Assembly: GCA_021399435.1 (NCBI GenBank)
Contig: JAJTUP010000100.1
Coordinates: forward strand, 1 to 64,000
Length of the DNA: 64,000 nt
Direction of reading: 5' to 3'
Source of the DNA: Diaporthe sp. PMI_573
Taxonomy: Eukaryota > Ascomycota > Sordariomycetes > Diaporthales > Diaporthaceae
Part shown: positions 45,671 through 58,731 of the stretch, in pieces
How positions within the stretch are numbered: the stretch's first letter is position 1
Layout of the letters: the number at the start of each line of letters is the position of its first letter
Translations under genes and position numbers: made by a program
Notes under the pieces: model-generated
Seen by the model: the letters and a program-made list of their open reading frames with translations, nothing else
The model's database searches: none
Told to the model about the DNA's origin: nothing

Positions 45671-46655
45671 CCGTGGTGGAATGTTGATGAGTGGATGCTG
45701 GAAGACGGCGGCTAGCGCATGAGGTGGATGGAGCCTGGTTGAAGCCATTCGAGGGGGCCCCGCATAATAGAGGCCCAAGCAAAGTGGTCTAGATGGGAAG
45801 CAACCTGGTGCTGAAAGAGTGAAAGACACGAGACGAACCGGCAAAAAAGAATGCGAAAAAGAGAATGAGGTGGAATAGGAAGGTGAGCAATGGGGTGGGG
45901 TGGACTAATTGTACCAACACGAAAGGAAGCCAGGGCGAGTATGCGTGCGTGGCAAACGGTTGGCAGCGCCGGTAGCGAGAGGCAAAGTGAGGCAGACTGA
46001 CAGACACCGCCGGGACAGGATGAGATATCGGCAGTAAGGACATCTGGGGCGCCTTAGACACAAACGCGGGCACACATAGGCAGGTAGACGGAGGCTTTGC
46101 ATAGCCTTTGAACATTGACTCTCATGAAGAAGAAAAAAGAGAAAAAGAACACGAGCACTCCGGGCCATGGCTACCAACCCGAAGTGCTGAGAACATATCT
46201 AGCGCGGTGACCTCTGTGACTTCTACGCAACCTGACCGAGTGGATGCTTACGCTCCCTAGTTTATCTTGTATCCAGGTACCAACTCAAGGTGTGACGGGC
46301 CATTAAATTGCTTTGGCACCGCTGCACAGGAAGGGTGGCTTGGAGAGATCACTGGACGACGCCGCTGGGAGTGGTAGCCTAGACGCAGCCGAGGCTTTTC
46401 CACTTGTGGGGGCGCCTGTACGAGTAGTCAATGTTCGCTGCGAACCCCCCCCCCCGGGCCTCCCAACCCCCTCTCCAAACCCTGCCCGCCCTGGGGCAAC
46501 TAACTCCTGCACTCTCTTCCTCAGGAAATTATCACTCCGCCTCTCGCCATCGATAACGTCATTGCCACCCACGACGTACGACTTGCCTTTCAGACCACGA
46601 TAGGACGCCACAAGGAGGCAGAGCCAGCCCTCCTCGACTCAGCCAGCAACCAGCT
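45671..46655. other. Intergenic region between RPB1 and the PRCC-family gene
   Basis: This holds the RPB1 3' region and the promoter of the next gene, with a C-run near 46447-46457. Only spurious frames occur. Confidence 0.5.
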
Positions 46656-47888
46656 ATGGGCCTGGTTGAGTACTCGGACTCTGATTCTGACGGCGAGTCG
46701 AGACCGACCTCCCCGCCCCCAACCGCCGCCGTCGCGTCGCAGCATGCCAAGAAACAGAGCTTCCAGAAGCTCGTCGACAAGTCCAACCCGGGCAGAATCC
46801 TCGTCAGCCTTCCTTCCGTGTCTGCTGAGTCACAAGGCGCGACGGCCAACGAAGGCCCGGCGGCAAAACGGCTCAAGACCAGCGGCAGCAGATTCAGCGG
46901 CTTCACCTCCTTCCTGCCGCCGCCCAAGGCCACAACTTCCAACTTTCGAGGTGGAAGCAGTGGCAAGGCCACACCGAGGGTCGGTGTGAACTTGAAGACA
47001 AGTGGCGAGGCTGCGTTCAGCAGGGATGCAAGCGTTGACGGCGGCGATGGGGTCTCGGGGACGGACGGATCAGGCTCGTTCTTAAACTCACCGACAGCCA
47101 CAGCAACCACGCCGCCGCAGCCGTCTATACCGCCTGGGCAGAAATCTGAGGACGAGGTCAAACTCATTGGGAAACCTTTGATGTTCAAGCCACTTTCTGT
47201 CGCCAGGAAGCCCAGCAAGAAAGTCGGAGGACTGAAAGCGACGGCGGCGGCTCCAGTTACGGCTACGCACCGCGGCGCGCTGGAGCGGCCTTCGGACGTA
47301 GGAACCTCTGGGCCGCCCGCAAAAGAAGAACCACCGGCGGCCCCGCATGTCAAGAAGAAGAAAATATCCTTGTTTTCAGTAGTAGATGATGCGCATGGCG
47401 TGGGGCCGGCTCCGGAGGACAGCACCTCGTACGAAGCCGAGTTGTGCGGACACGATCAGAGCACGGTCCCCGAAGGAAACGGCCCAGATAACCATGCCGG
47501 CCAGCAGCAGTACGCGGGCTACTCACAGCCACCGGTGCAACAAACGGGCTATCCAGACCCCAACTCGCTCGACTCCATTGCGGACGACCTGGATCTCGAC
47601 CCAGCAGCACGGCGGGAACTCTTCGGCCGCGGCGGCGCGCCGAGCAAAGCAACAGCAAAGTCCGTCATCAATTTCAACCTGGACCAGGAGTACCGGCACA
47701 ACGAGGAGCTGCGGCAGTCCGGCGCCCTGGACCAGCAACAACACAACCCACTGCGCGCCATCAAGCCAGGCAAGCACAGCCTGCAGCAGCTGGTAAACCA
47801 GGTGCAGAGCCAACGGGACGCGCTAGAGGAGAACTTTGCCAAGAACCGGGCGACACAGAAGCAGTCTGGGGCCAAATATGGATTCTAG
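46656..47888 (+). CDS. PRCC-family protein (mitotic checkpoint regulator / splicing-associated)
   Basis: This is a single exon of 410 residues. The start MGLVEYSDSDSDGE is characteristic of the PRCC (papillary renal cell carcinoma-associated) family. It is followed by LPPPK-type Pro/Lys motifs (FTSFLPPPKATTSNF and FKPLSVARK) in a largely disordered region. The conserved C-terminal block is clear: NFNLDQEYRHNEELRQ, NPLRAIKPGKHSLQQLVNQVQ and a basic end. Human PRCC is a nuclear protein linked to pre-mRNA splicing and to MAD2B; the fungal role is not well defined, so I give no symbol. The acidic DDLDLDPAARRELFGR segment before the C-terminal block is also typical. It lies downstream of RPB1 on the same strand with its own promoter region. 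Confidence 0.88.
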   Translation: MGLVEYSDSDSDGESRPTSPPPTAAVASQHAKKQSFQKLVDKSNPGRILVSLPSVSAESQGATANEGPAAKRLKTSGSRFSGFTSFLPPPKATTSNFRGGSSGKATPRVGVNLKTSGEAAFSRDASVDGGDGVSGTDGSGSFLNSPTATATTPPQPSIPPGQKSEDEVKLIGKPLMFKPLSVARKPSKKVGGLKATAAAPVTATHRGALERPSDVGTSGPPAKEEPPAAPHVKKKKISLFSVVDDAHGVGPAPEDSTSYEAELCGHDQSTVPEGNGPDNHAGQQQYAGYSQPPVQQTGYPDPNSLDSIADDLDLDPAARRELFGRGGAPSKATAKSVINFNLDQEYRHNEELRQSGALDQQQHNPLRAIKPGKHSLQQLVNQVQSQRDALEENFAKNRATQKQSGAKYGF

Positions 47889-49367
47889 ATGGGATGGTTT
47901 TGGCCCTGCGGAGGACTTTACCCTCGCTTCTATGCACTGCTCCTGTGCACTGCAAGCTCCCTCTCGTCCCCGCATTCCGGAATAGGGGAGAGCACATACC
48001 GGTCCGCCCGCAATGCCTTGCCCCAACCCGCCTCCCCTGGAGGGCAGTCTTCGAAACGTGAATGCGGTCAGGGAGTCGGAACCGCTTGCGACAGTCACAG
48101 AGACATTGGTTGTGGGGCAGCCCAGGTCCGCTGTTAATGGGTATCTACTGGAGGAGCCAACGTCATCTCGGAGGCAGACCCACGCTGTTCTGTTCTACAG
48201 GCCGGATGGTCACCTCGCCATGCCTCTTCCCACAGGTCCTCGGGGACGCAAGCTGAGGCGGACGAATATCTCAGGTATGCAATCAGACAGGCTTGTGCCA
48301 GGCAGAAGGCCTCCATTCGAGCAGCCCGACTCGCGACGGCAACGCTCCCCGACGCCCCTATGGGATTCAGAGGGGTTGCTCGTGCATGTAAATATATCTA
48401 TCTCTGTCTAGACGCATGGCATCAGCCAATGTGCTTGGGGCCGTACGTGGGGCCGTCCACCCGCGCATGACTCTATCGTCTGCCTGCTGCAGTACCCACC
48501 CCGTGTCTTGCAGAATACCGGGGCACGCCACGGCTATTTGCTCAAGGTGAGTGTCTTGGCTGTTTTGATCAGATGTGCTGCATACTGTGTAGAGTGGCAG
48601 GGTTCCTCACATGGAAGGTCAACCCGAGCAGTCACCGTACGGCAGCACCTATTATACGAAGACCACTGAACGGCCTTGTTGCCCAAATATCTCGATGCCC
48701 GCTGCCATGTGTAGAGTTCTGACAGTAGGGTCGGGCCAATAGATCTCTTCCGCGGCAGCAGGCGACTTCTCCTCGACTGTCCAAAGCATGCAGTCTCGGT
48801 GGGACGCCAGGTCCACCCAAGTACGACGGTTCACTTTCTTGGCCTCATCTTGGCGGCGGAGATGTTTCTGCCGGCTCAGCATCACACGCGCGTCACAGCA
48901 GCAGTGCAACCCAAAGGATGGCATGCGCGTAGTCTGTGTGCTATAGCGGGAGCGAAAACGACGCAAGGCGAGCGGCCAGACAGAGAGGGCGGACAGGCGG
49001 GGCAGCAGCAGGACGTGTGGCGATTTGCAAACAAGCAGTCTGGGCAGTCAGGGCAGGGCAGGGGCAGCCACCGAGATGCCCTGGCGTGGTGCAGCGGCGC
49101 GGTCCGAGACATTGATCGCCAGTGCTTCGGGGGCTTGGCACCTGGGCGCTCGTCGGCGGCCCTGCAGCTTCTGCAGCATTGCAGGGGGGTGGGCAGGCCC
49201 AGGCACGCTGGCACTGGCACGACGGACCGCGTGCGCCCAGGATGCAGCGCCGAGAATTCCTGATCAATGCCGGTGCACGGGGAAGGAGATATTGTCGGCC
49301 GGGACTCGCTATATTTACCATGCACCATGTACGTGCCGAACCTACCGTGCGCCATGCAAAGGGATGA

Positions 49368-49598
<231 letters not shown>

Positions 49599-50091
49599 TG
49601 ACCCGGCTGGCAAGCGATGCTGCGCGCACGGGGGTAGGCAGCCTGGGTTCTCGCTGGTCATGGGCGCACAGAAGCAAGGGGAGGAGGGGTTTAGACGTGC
49701 ACGACGTGGTGGATTGTGCCACCCTGTCCCTGTGTGAGCATCCCGAGACTCTTGGCCTTGTTTGCCCTCGATTGGACGAGGGCTGACATTTCCTCCCCGA
49801 ACGGCTATCATTGGGTATCAGGCAGGGAAGATGCCTCGAGGCGGACAACGAGACGGTGTGGGCGGGGGCGATCTTTTGCACACATTCTTGGCCTAGCACA
49901 TATCGCGGTTCGAAACACAGGTGGAGGAAACAGCAATGTATTCTTAGCACGGAGTCTCTGCTTGGCAGGTACTCGTTGACACCTCCTGTGACTGTTGTCT
50001 GTTTTCCTTTCAAGTGGAATCTCAGAATGACATGAATAACCCAATGAGCCATTTCTCTCTGCGCAGTCTGGTCACTATCCCTCCTAAGGAA

Positions 50092-50103
50092 CCCCCCCCC
50101 CCC
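50092..50103. repeat. C12 homopolymer
   Basis: Twelve consecutive C residues lie in intergenic DNA downstream of the small minus-strand gene. Confidence 0.9.
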
Positions 50104-50218
50104 GCCCCGCGAGGAAGCCGACTCGATGTTCCACCCCGCCCGACCGCCCTGGCTGAATTGACCGCATCAGAGCCTTCGTAGAATAAACGCCGTACTTGAC
50201 CCAAACACTGCGCTGACA

Positions 50219-50254
50219 GGCAAACAAACAAACACACAAACAAATAAACAAACA
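50219..50254. repeat. CAAA-type microsatellite
   Basis: Imperfect CAAA repeats, interrupted by CACA and AAAT units, lie in the probable 3' untranslated region of the 83-residue protein gene. Confidence 0.85.
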
Positions 50255-50469
50255 AGACCGAAATCCAAGACAGAATCCCAAATGGAGAGCGGCCACGCTG
50301 TTTCTTCAAAGTTGCTGTCCTTTCTTTTCCCTGGTTCCAAAGTCACAAAGACAAGAGAGCTGCACGCGAAAAGATAGAGCCCGAAACAGGGACTTGTATG
50401 TAGGCGCCACGGCGGCGGCGTGCCCAGTCATCCAGGGCATCAGGATGGAGGGCCAGCGCAGCTGCTGCC

Positions 50470-50721
50470 TCACTCGGCAAGGGCGGCAGCGTTGTGCCAG
50501 TCATCCTGGTGGTCTCCTGCATGCTCGCCGTAGTGGACAGGGGCGACCTTGAGGACGCGGTAGCCCGGGGCGGAGCCCTTGCCGTCGCTGCTGAGCGAAG
50601 AGCTTCGCCTCTTGTGGCCGTCGCCAGCCTGCTTGGGCTGCTGCGACTTTGGGAAGGACTCGGAGGTGACGGGGCCCAGGGACAGGAAGGTCAGGGGCAT
50701 AGAGCGGCGAGGGTCAGACAT
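50470..50721 (-). CDS. Small conserved-looking fungal protein, 83 aa
   Basis: One exon reads leftward from ATG at 50721, giving 83 residues. It begins MSDPRRSMPLTF, has a Lys/Arg/Ser-rich middle (GDGHKRRSSSLSSDG) and ends with GYRVLKVAPVHYGEHAGDHQDDWH. That last block resembles a short conserved motif (VLKxGPVHxGEHxxxHxxDxHD) that I recall from small uncharacterised Pezizomycotina proteins; the match is from memory. The gene model is supported by its upstream sequence. A TATAAA box lies at 50950-50945, and the leader from there to the ATG is CT-rich on the coding strand with no earlier ATG. The longer frame from 50808 would need a start inside that leader and is rejected. The RRSSS cluster is a plausible phosphorylation site. 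No function is known. Confidence 0.72.
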   Translation of the reverse strand: MSDPRRSMPLTFLSLGPVTSESFPKSQQPKQAGDGHKRRSSSLSSDGKGSAPGYRVLKVAPVHYGEHAGDHQDDWHNAAALAE

Positions 50722-50944
50722 GTTGGGTGGCTGGTTGGCTGGTCGGCTGTGGAAGAGATGACAGAGCAGAAGGGGTCGGCCTGGGAAGGATGTGAAGCGG
50801 AATATCAAGGCCCGAGGACAGGAGGGCGGTGGAGTGGCCGACGGTTGCTGACCTGGATGGCTTGAGTGGTGAGGGTTTTATGTGATGGTGAACAACAAGA
50901 GACGGAGGGTAAGGATAAGGACGAAGGAGCTCGAGGGCGGCGGC

Positions 50945-50950
50945 TTTATA
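50945..50950 (-). promoter_or_regulatory. TATA box of the 83-aa protein gene
   Basis: TATAAA on the minus strand lies 224 bases before the ATG at 50721. The sequence between is rich in C and T on the coding strand and free of ATG, as expected for a fungal leader. Confidence 0.55.
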
Positions 50951-51420
50951 TCTGCAGACGGACGCTGGTTGTACGCCCGGTGCTGGAGTATGCCCGTCGC
51001 GCCGGGGGGTAGGTGGGTGGGTGTGACCGAGTCTGTTTATCTCTTGTGACACGGACGGGCGGGGGGGGGAGGGGCGCCACAGGGGACGGGGAGATGGAGC
51101 GGGAGTGGATGAGGTGTGGGCATCGATGCTGCAGCTCGCAACCCTCAGCCCCGTCTTCTCCTTCTCCCGCCAAGAGGCTTTGTCAGGCATGCCGCCCCAG
51201 CAGAAACAGTTGCGGGTACTTGCAGCGAGGAATAATGGAATAATAGTGTGGTAGTCATGGGATACCCCGTCTGGGTCGAGCCCTGTGCTGATGCCCTCGT
51301 CGGTCGCATCGAGAGCACCGCCCCGGGGTTTTGTGACCCCTCCTCCTCCTCTCGTCCTCCTCTCGTCCTCCACTCCTCCTGCTCCTGCTCCTGCTGCCGC
51401 CTCTCCCTCAGGACACCGGG

Positions 51421-51466
51421 CACCTGGCACCTGGCACCTGGCACCTCGCACCTCGCACCTCGCACC
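51421..51466. repeat. 7-bp tandem repeat (CACCTGG / CACCTCG)
   Basis: Six and a half units are present: three CACCTGG followed by three CACCTCG. It is preceded by a TCCTCC-rich tract at about 51339-51400. Confidence 0.9.
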
Positions 51467-51730
51467 CCCTCCCTCCCACCTGTCGTGTCATGTCGTGTGC
51501 GACCCGTCCCGGGCTGGCTGGCCAATGTGGCTCTGTGCCGCCCCAGCCCACACGTGGGGTCGGGCATTGGTCCTGGGCGAAAGGGAACACCATGATGGGC
51601 AGATGGGCCTTCGTTGTCCGAGCTCCGAGCGGGGCAAAGTGGCCCTTGTGCCTATCCCCTATCGGAGGCAGCGCGGTGCTGGGGCCACAACGGCGACGTT
51701 GTGAATCGGATGCGTGTGCGACACCAGAAC

Positions 51731-51799
51731 AATCAATCAACCAATCGATCGATCGATCAATCAACCAATCAATCAATCAATCATTCATTCAATCAATCA
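51731..51799. repeat. AATC tetranucleotide microsatellite
   Basis: About 17 units of AATC with scattered variants (ACCA, GATC, ATTC). It reads as repeated Asn-Gln-Ser-Ile when translated, which explains the false open frames across it. Confidence 0.9.
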
Positions 51800-54700
51800 G
51801 CCCACATGTGGTGGGGAAGACAATGCGGCTCTGCTAGAGACCACTGCAACGCATGCCGCAAGTGGCCTGGTCCCGTCCCTTGGGCCCGGGTCCAGAAACC
51901 TGGGGTCGGGTGTCCCGGCCCAGCCCCGCTCGCCCATTGGCTCGCCTGGCCTCCGCAAGAGGATTTCCCGGGAGACGGCTGCCGGAACACTGGCCCTGCT
52001 GCCAGGCGCACCACGACGACAACCCCCGACGACACGCTCGGCCCAACGGCAGCTTAGCCAGCTGGCTCCAGTAGCAGCCGCGGGTAGGGCTGATTATGAT
52101 GCTGCGGGGCAGCCGGCGTTCTTGTGACCGGCCCTCGTCCCGTCCCGAGTTGCTTGTCGCCCTGCCCCACCCCTCGTCGCCGCTCCTCTCCCTCGAGTCT
52201 CGCTGCTCTTTCCAGTCTCCGCGCCCGTGCCTGCTCTCGGAACGGCGCCCACGCCTGTCCCTGGGCACTCTGCCCTCTGCTCCCTTCCCTCCATCCACCT
52301 GGCCTGCGCTGCCTAAGGTACTCTTGCGCCCGGTGAATTCGCCAGTGCCCAAGGTTCACGCTGGGCCCTTTTCCGGTACAAGGTGCTAGGCGTGAACAAC
52401 GACAACCGACTCAGCAAGGTGCATTGGGGTACCGTTGGGGTGCAACTTGGTTTCACACCGGATCCCGGGCTCGGTGCGCCTGCAAGACGCAATGTATCGA
52501 TAGGTACTCCTGAGGTCCTTCAAGGTCATCACATCTATTTAGACAGTGTCCCAGGGTCGAAACCGGCGCTGCCCTTGGAACTCTAGCCCACAAAATCCTC
52601 TTGCGCAGCCCCGGGCTTGAGCCACATCTGAGCTTGTGCTCCACAGGCAGTCTTGTTGGCGGTCGGCCTTGCAGCTCGACGGGTTGCGTGCCGTGATGAG
52701 CTGATCCCGCTTGCAGTTCGACAACCCACGACATGCCCATGGGTCACTGAGAAACAACCCCCGACCAGCCAGGACCGCGACCTGAGGGAGGGGGGGGAGG
52801 CCAGGGCACATCAACACGCCTCGCGGCTGCAGGTCGACCACGCCATGGGGGTAGCCAGCAGCCATGGCCTGTCGAGAAAAAAGCCCTGTTCCATGGTCGG
52901 GCGCGCCATCGTGCTGTGACGAGCAACCAACGTCGGACGGCGCAGGAAGTGGAGTGGTCCTTAGGCTCGTTCCTTCCAACATCACGTCACAGGGCGAGGA
53001 GCTCGCCCTTTCGGGCAGCTCAGCAGTCGGCTGATGGTTTGTGTTGTATCTCCGGTTGGCCATGGTGCGTGCTCGGAAACCCCCCATGCAGGGGCTCTGT
53101 TCTGACGGGCCTGTCTGCAGGTATGGTGCTGCAGAATGCGGCCATGATGTACTTGACGCGGTGCACTTGAGTGCGAGCTGTACACACAAGTTCGTCAGAT
53201 GGTGGGGCATCTGGACAAGAACAACACTGTGCTCACTCCTGACACACCCTCACGGGCCTGGGCTGAAAGATGTCCTTCTGGCTGAATGGAACTCAATCAT
53301 GATTCCTGAGCGGCGCGCCTGGCTCACGCGGAAGGTTGGAGCCGGTCAATGGGCCAGCCAACGCTCTTTCTCCAGAGCGAGCTGATGGGAGCTGACCAGC
53401 AGGTGATCATGGATTCCATTCCAGCCCGTATGTAATGTAACCCAAGGGAAGTTGGTTCTCACTGGCGGTGATATCATGTTCAAGTGAAGGGCTGCACGGA
53501 GAGCCGAGATGGCTGTGGAAGATGGAGGCACCCCGGTGGGCATACACCCAGCCGGCTCTGAGGCGTCAGATGTGGCAAATCAAGTGACCAAGTCTTCGTT
53601 ATCAGGACGGTCTAGGTCCCGGGAGCGATATTTTGGATCTTTTCCCCTCATCTCTGAGGACAGTGCTTTGCGGGCGATTACCACGAAAGCAGCAGAGGCG
53701 CAAGAGAAAAGAAAGAAAGAAAACACTAGAAAAATCGGCTAACAACGCACAACAATCCCAAGACTCTGGAAACGCGCGCGTATGACTAGACCCCTGGCAA
53801 CTTTCTAATGGGCCTGTGGGGTCCACTCAGCACACCAACGTGGCCGGCGATGCCACCGTATGGCTGTGAGATGGGGACTCGGGCATGGGGCGCCAAGGTT
53901 CATATTCTTGATTGGTCGGAAAGCGCCTTGCTGCGCTTCTGGACCGTTGGTCACAAACTCGGCGGTACTTTGACGCCAGACGCCGCCATGCTGAGTCGCA
54001 CGCGGCGGCAGTGTTACATTTGAGGACGATCTCCTGCAGGCCCCGTGGATGCGGTTGGTCGGCTCAATGTTACCAAAGCCGCCGCTCCTAGGCTGAAGGA
54101 CGTATGGGTGCAACCTTCCCAATCGAGCCGCTTTGTTGGGTTCCCAGGTCTACATGTATTGCCATGTTTGTTGTCCCAGACTCTGGGATCGGACAAATGC
54201 GCCACGCGTGGGCAATGCTGCCAAAGTCCACGGATAGGTGAGCCCGAAGGCGAAAAAAGGGTCTTTTGAGTATGCACAGTAGTCCGAGCCCTAGCTCGCT
54301 CGCTCATCCACTGTCGGTTGGGGACTGCCGTAGTAGTGGCAAGCCAACATCATGACCAGGATGTCAAGGTTTCGGCGACCAATGCGCTGTGATGCCGAGG
54401 AAACGAATGCTCAAAATATGAGATCTTGTTCTCAAAGTCCCGATAGCCATCACCCCTGCCCCTCGCTACATATGTCTCGGGGCCTCTCGTTGGATGCGCA
54501 AGTCGAGATGGCGGAAGGACGACTTTGGATACAAAACGGTAGGGGGGGGCCCAGTAAAGCGGGTGCTTACCACAACCCGGCGCAGACCGCAGCTTCACGG
54601 GTCTGGGTTTGTATGCAGCGCATGACCTTTAGTGCCATCCACCAGCTTGAGGGTCCAACAGATTGCTCGTCAGGTAAGGCAGCAGCAGGCACATGTGTAG

Positions 54701-56736
54701 CCAGGTTTGTCAGAAGATCAAAAGCCACGCTCGAGTGATGCAGTTGGCAGCTCACAGCAGGCCATCCCGGCGAGATGAGGCAGACCTCCGTCCCGAGCGT
54801 GGAAACGAATAGGATGCCACAGTAAGTGCCTGATCGTAGATGGCTGCAGCCCTGGCTATCACTTTGGGCCGCATGTGGCTCCCCCTTGCACTGCCGGTCC
54901 AGCCTTAAAAGAAATGCTGATATGCCCTGCGCTGTCATCAACTCCAGAAAGACCGTGCCGGCAGGCAGAGACCGACGGTTGGAGTGGCAAGCGCCGCCAG
55001 GTGCTTTTTGTGATATGTCTGGCTGCTCGATCAACTGGTCTGTTCCAGAAAATGGGATGTGTCCCAGTCGGAAAGGAGACGCACCCAAACACCAACAGTC
55101 TGCGACGCCTGCGTTGTGGCAGAAGGCAATGAGATTCTGGCAAGTAGTACCTGGGGAGAGCAGGCCGATCGAGTGCCCATGACCCAATTCGGATGGACAA
55201 CGGGGGGCACTGTGCAGCAGGTTGCACGACAGCCGAGACTAGGATATGGTCCGTGTAGTTCCTATCGTACGATGGAGAAGGAAGTGCAGGTCAGGGGACG
55301 GGGGCAGTGGCTGAAGCGAGGCCTAGCGAGCATGGCAACATGGTGGCGTGGTAAATAGGTACTCTCACGGCTCGGCTGGGTCGTGCAGCCGCGGGTGTGG
55401 GGAGGGCAGGGGAGATATTGATATTGGGATGTGGGATGCCCTGGGCGTAGTTGGCTGATGGGCGAGAAGGAGAAGGACGTGATGGATGAAAGTGTGATGC
55501 GTGGGAAATAGGTGGCCTCGGTGGTATGCAGACCTACGTAGACATCCTTCCTGTCCGTGCTTGGAGCCGACGGGGAAAGGGAAGGTATCCGCGAGCACAG
55601 GGCAGCCTTGTCGAGGGCGAGACGAGATGAGGAAGCGTTGTGATGAGCGCAAGATGGGATCAAAGGTGTCATCTAGACGTCGTGGGGAAGCTTGCAGGCA
55701 AACGGGGTCGCAAGGGGCCCGGGGGCACAATCCTGGGCAGGGAGGCCTGGTCGCCAGCAAGAGGAGTCGGAGCCTGGGGCTGGGCTACAGGTACCTAGGT
55801 ACCTCCTAGGTAGGGGCCAGGGTCGGTTGGGATAGGAGCACGGACACGGGCAGAAGAAACGGTCCACCGTAGCCGCAAAAACACGGTGGGGTGCACGATG
55901 GTGCACAGACCCCGTGCCTCCAGTCTCTCAGTCTCTGTCTGGGGAGCTGCAGTCCCTCATCTCACAACTCCCTTGGGGGTTTGTCTGTCAGGCAAGTCAG
56001 CAGGGAGGCCAGACAGACCTGCTCGCCTCCTGGGGCACTGTGGTGGTGTCGTCGAGGTCGTACTTGGCCCCGGTGCCCAACGAGCAGGTTGACCTGTGAT
56101 CAAACACGGAAACCGAGGGGCAGCACACGGTCGAGCTCACCTTGTGGACGCGTCGCGACCAGAGGGGAGACGGCAGGGTGCGATGGGGGCTGGAGATGGA
56201 GATGAACATGAGTGGAAGATGCGTCCACAGTGTCGACACAACCCCTCAGCCCCTTTCTTTCTCCCTTTCGTTCTTCCTTCCCTCCCCTTCCCGATATCAC
56301 TGATCCAACGTCGCTTGGCAGCTGCTGGCCCGCCTCGGCTGCACTTGGCCTCTGCCCTGCCTCCCGTGTCTGGTCCTGGGCTCGATCATACATATTAGCT
56401 ACTTAGCTATCTAGGCAGGTAGGTAGTGTTGCTGTCGGGTGTCACCAACCAGAGGGGGCAAGGACGCATGCAGTAGTCCAAGTGCATCCGCGGCAGACTG
56501 ATCCACTCTGCCTCATCAATCCGGCGCCCCACAGCCGTTGCAACCGTCCGTGCGTTGGCCTAGCCTTAAGCGCCGTCCCGATGCTACACTACGGCCGGCC
56601 ACCGTCCTGACCACCTTGGACACACGGCACGACCGACCACCAGCCTGGCTTCCCGCTCACCCCTCGACATCGGATCCGATCATCCTGTCTTCTTGCATCG
56701 AGTGGCAGCTAGATCGGACATTGTCTTGGGTCAACT

Positions 56737-56768
56737 CCCTGACACCCTGACACCCTGACACCCTGTCA
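56737..56768. repeat. 8-bp tandem repeat (CCCTGACA, 4 copies)
   Basis: Three perfect units are followed by one with a single change (CCCTGTCA). Confidence 0.9.
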
Positions 56769-58725
56769 CAACTGCCACATTCTCGGCGACCTTCCCTGGC
56801 GTCACCGTGTTGGACGAGGCTGTCCTCTCCGGGCGTCCATCTCGCCACCCGTCGCGTCCGTCGCCGCCCCGGGCCTGCGCGTTGACAGGGCGATCAGCAC
56901 AACCACACCATGTCGTGTGTCGTAGGACGAGCGGGACAGCGCGGGCCATTTAAGCCTGCACCACTCCTGCCCTGCTGCCCGTAATTTCTGTGGCAGAAGC
57001 ATGCACTGCTGCGCTGCTCCGTGTGCGACCTCATGCGGCCCGTCCAAAAATGCTCACTCACCTTCTCACACCGCAGACACGTCCTGATGACCAACAAGGG
57101 AACGACTTGTTGGCTGCTCTCAGTCGTCCCCGGAGCCTGCATTGTACCTTCTTCTTGCCCATAGACGTTGGTCTGCAACCAACGAGGGCTTCGGCATTGA
57201 ACCTCCCTTCAAAAGAGAGTGTGTGAGTGAGTGCGTCGTCAACTACTGGAAGCCTAAGGTTGCCACATATGAACATGTCGTGGTGCACTGCAGGTCTGAC
57301 CAAGCCTAATCAAGCCTGACCAAGTGCGACCAAGAAAAGCTGCGACCTCCAGCTTGATATCGAGTGTCAGGCCCAATACGTCGCTGATGCTGCCAATTTC
57401 GGTATTAATGGCTACCGCGTTTGTAATCGAGCGATGTGCTTGAATTATGGGCCAGGCGGCATCCTGCCGGCAGAAACCCGGAGACCTGCAGGAAAACATC
57501 ATATGATACTAATGTGGGCGATAAAGCGGCCAATTGGCCCCGAACTTGGTCGTACACGTCTCTCTCGAAGGAGCTTGGCGATTCTGCTGTCTTTGGCTTG
57601 AGCACGACGCCCCACCGTCAACATCGGGTTAGACCCTGATGGTGATGCTGCTGGATCCCGGCCCAAGATGGACACGGCAGCTTGAGGAAAGTTCGCCTAG
57701 GGCCTCTACCAAGAGCTATCTTGCTCTCCTTCACGCTGAAGCCGAACAACGCTGTGGGCCTTGCAGTCCCAGGGTACCCTTACTCCCGCGGACGAGCCTG
57801 CAGGTGCAGCAATGGAGGGACTCCAAATACTAGAGATACGGGCCCAGATTGGGTCCGCACGTTGTTGTTGGTTAACAGTCACCTTCTGGATCGCAATTGG
57901 ACAGGGATGTACCAAGCCTGCGACACCATCAGCACCTGGGCAATGATGTCGCTCGAAAAGGAGATTCAAGTAAAGCGATGCCGAACAGCGACGGCCGCGT
58001 ACTTGTGTATGCTGTGGCCTGTTGTTCTTGTCACGTCGGCTCCGGGGCCCTTCCTTACAGGCCAGATCCCTGTCGGCGGCCACTGGCAGTCTGAGGGCAA
58101 GTACATCGGCCATAATTAGCGGAGCTGGCAGACAACGAGTTAAATTACAAGAAGACGGCTTCATGTTGAGCAGTGAAAAGATCCCGTGTTGACGATTCCG
58201 TTTAGGAAATTGGGCAGATCCACAAGCAATGACCCGCACTGCCTTTACCACCCCGGCAAATCGATGGGATGAGCGTGGGTTATTATCTGGGCGAGCTGGC
58301 GACCCAACATCGCCCCCCCCCCCAAAAGTCTTACTCTGCCACTGCGGCCCGTACATCTCATTCCTTGGTTCGGGTACAGCCTTTGGACCGTCATGTACTG
58401 TTCAAGTACTCCGCCGCCCTCTGCCTGTCCATGCCGTTCCCACAACCTCTCCTGAGGGTCTCCAGAAAGCCATCGCCATGCGGCCACTCTGGTCACTCTC
58501 TCAACCGCATGACGTACCAAGCCGGAGACGCTAACAACCAACCGCAAGGAGACAGAGTCACCGGCACCTACAACAGACAATTCTGCCTTCTGTAGATTGC
58601 TTCGGTTGAACTGCTGGACGGCATGGCATGGACACCAACAGCTCGCCTCCGTCTTCTCCACTTCACCACTGCACACACACTGACCAGAGGCTCACATTCT
58701 GCTTCTCTCCGTGCCTTGGAAAACA

Positions 58726-58731
58726 TATAAA
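58726..58731 (+). promoter_or_regulatory. TATA box of the 53-aa Cys-rich protein gene
   Basis: TATAAA lies 300 bases before the ATG at 59031. From it to that ATG there is no other ATG in any frame, in a CA/CT-rich leader of about 275 bases. Confidence 0.6.

Noticed and set aside
51714..52127. Frame with repeated Asn-Gln-Ser-Ile
   Set aside because: It is the translation of the AATC microsatellite and its flanks.
53509..53742. 77-codon frame with a basic C-terminus
   Set aside because: No homology recognised, no leader or TATA evidence and a purine-rich tail typical of chance.
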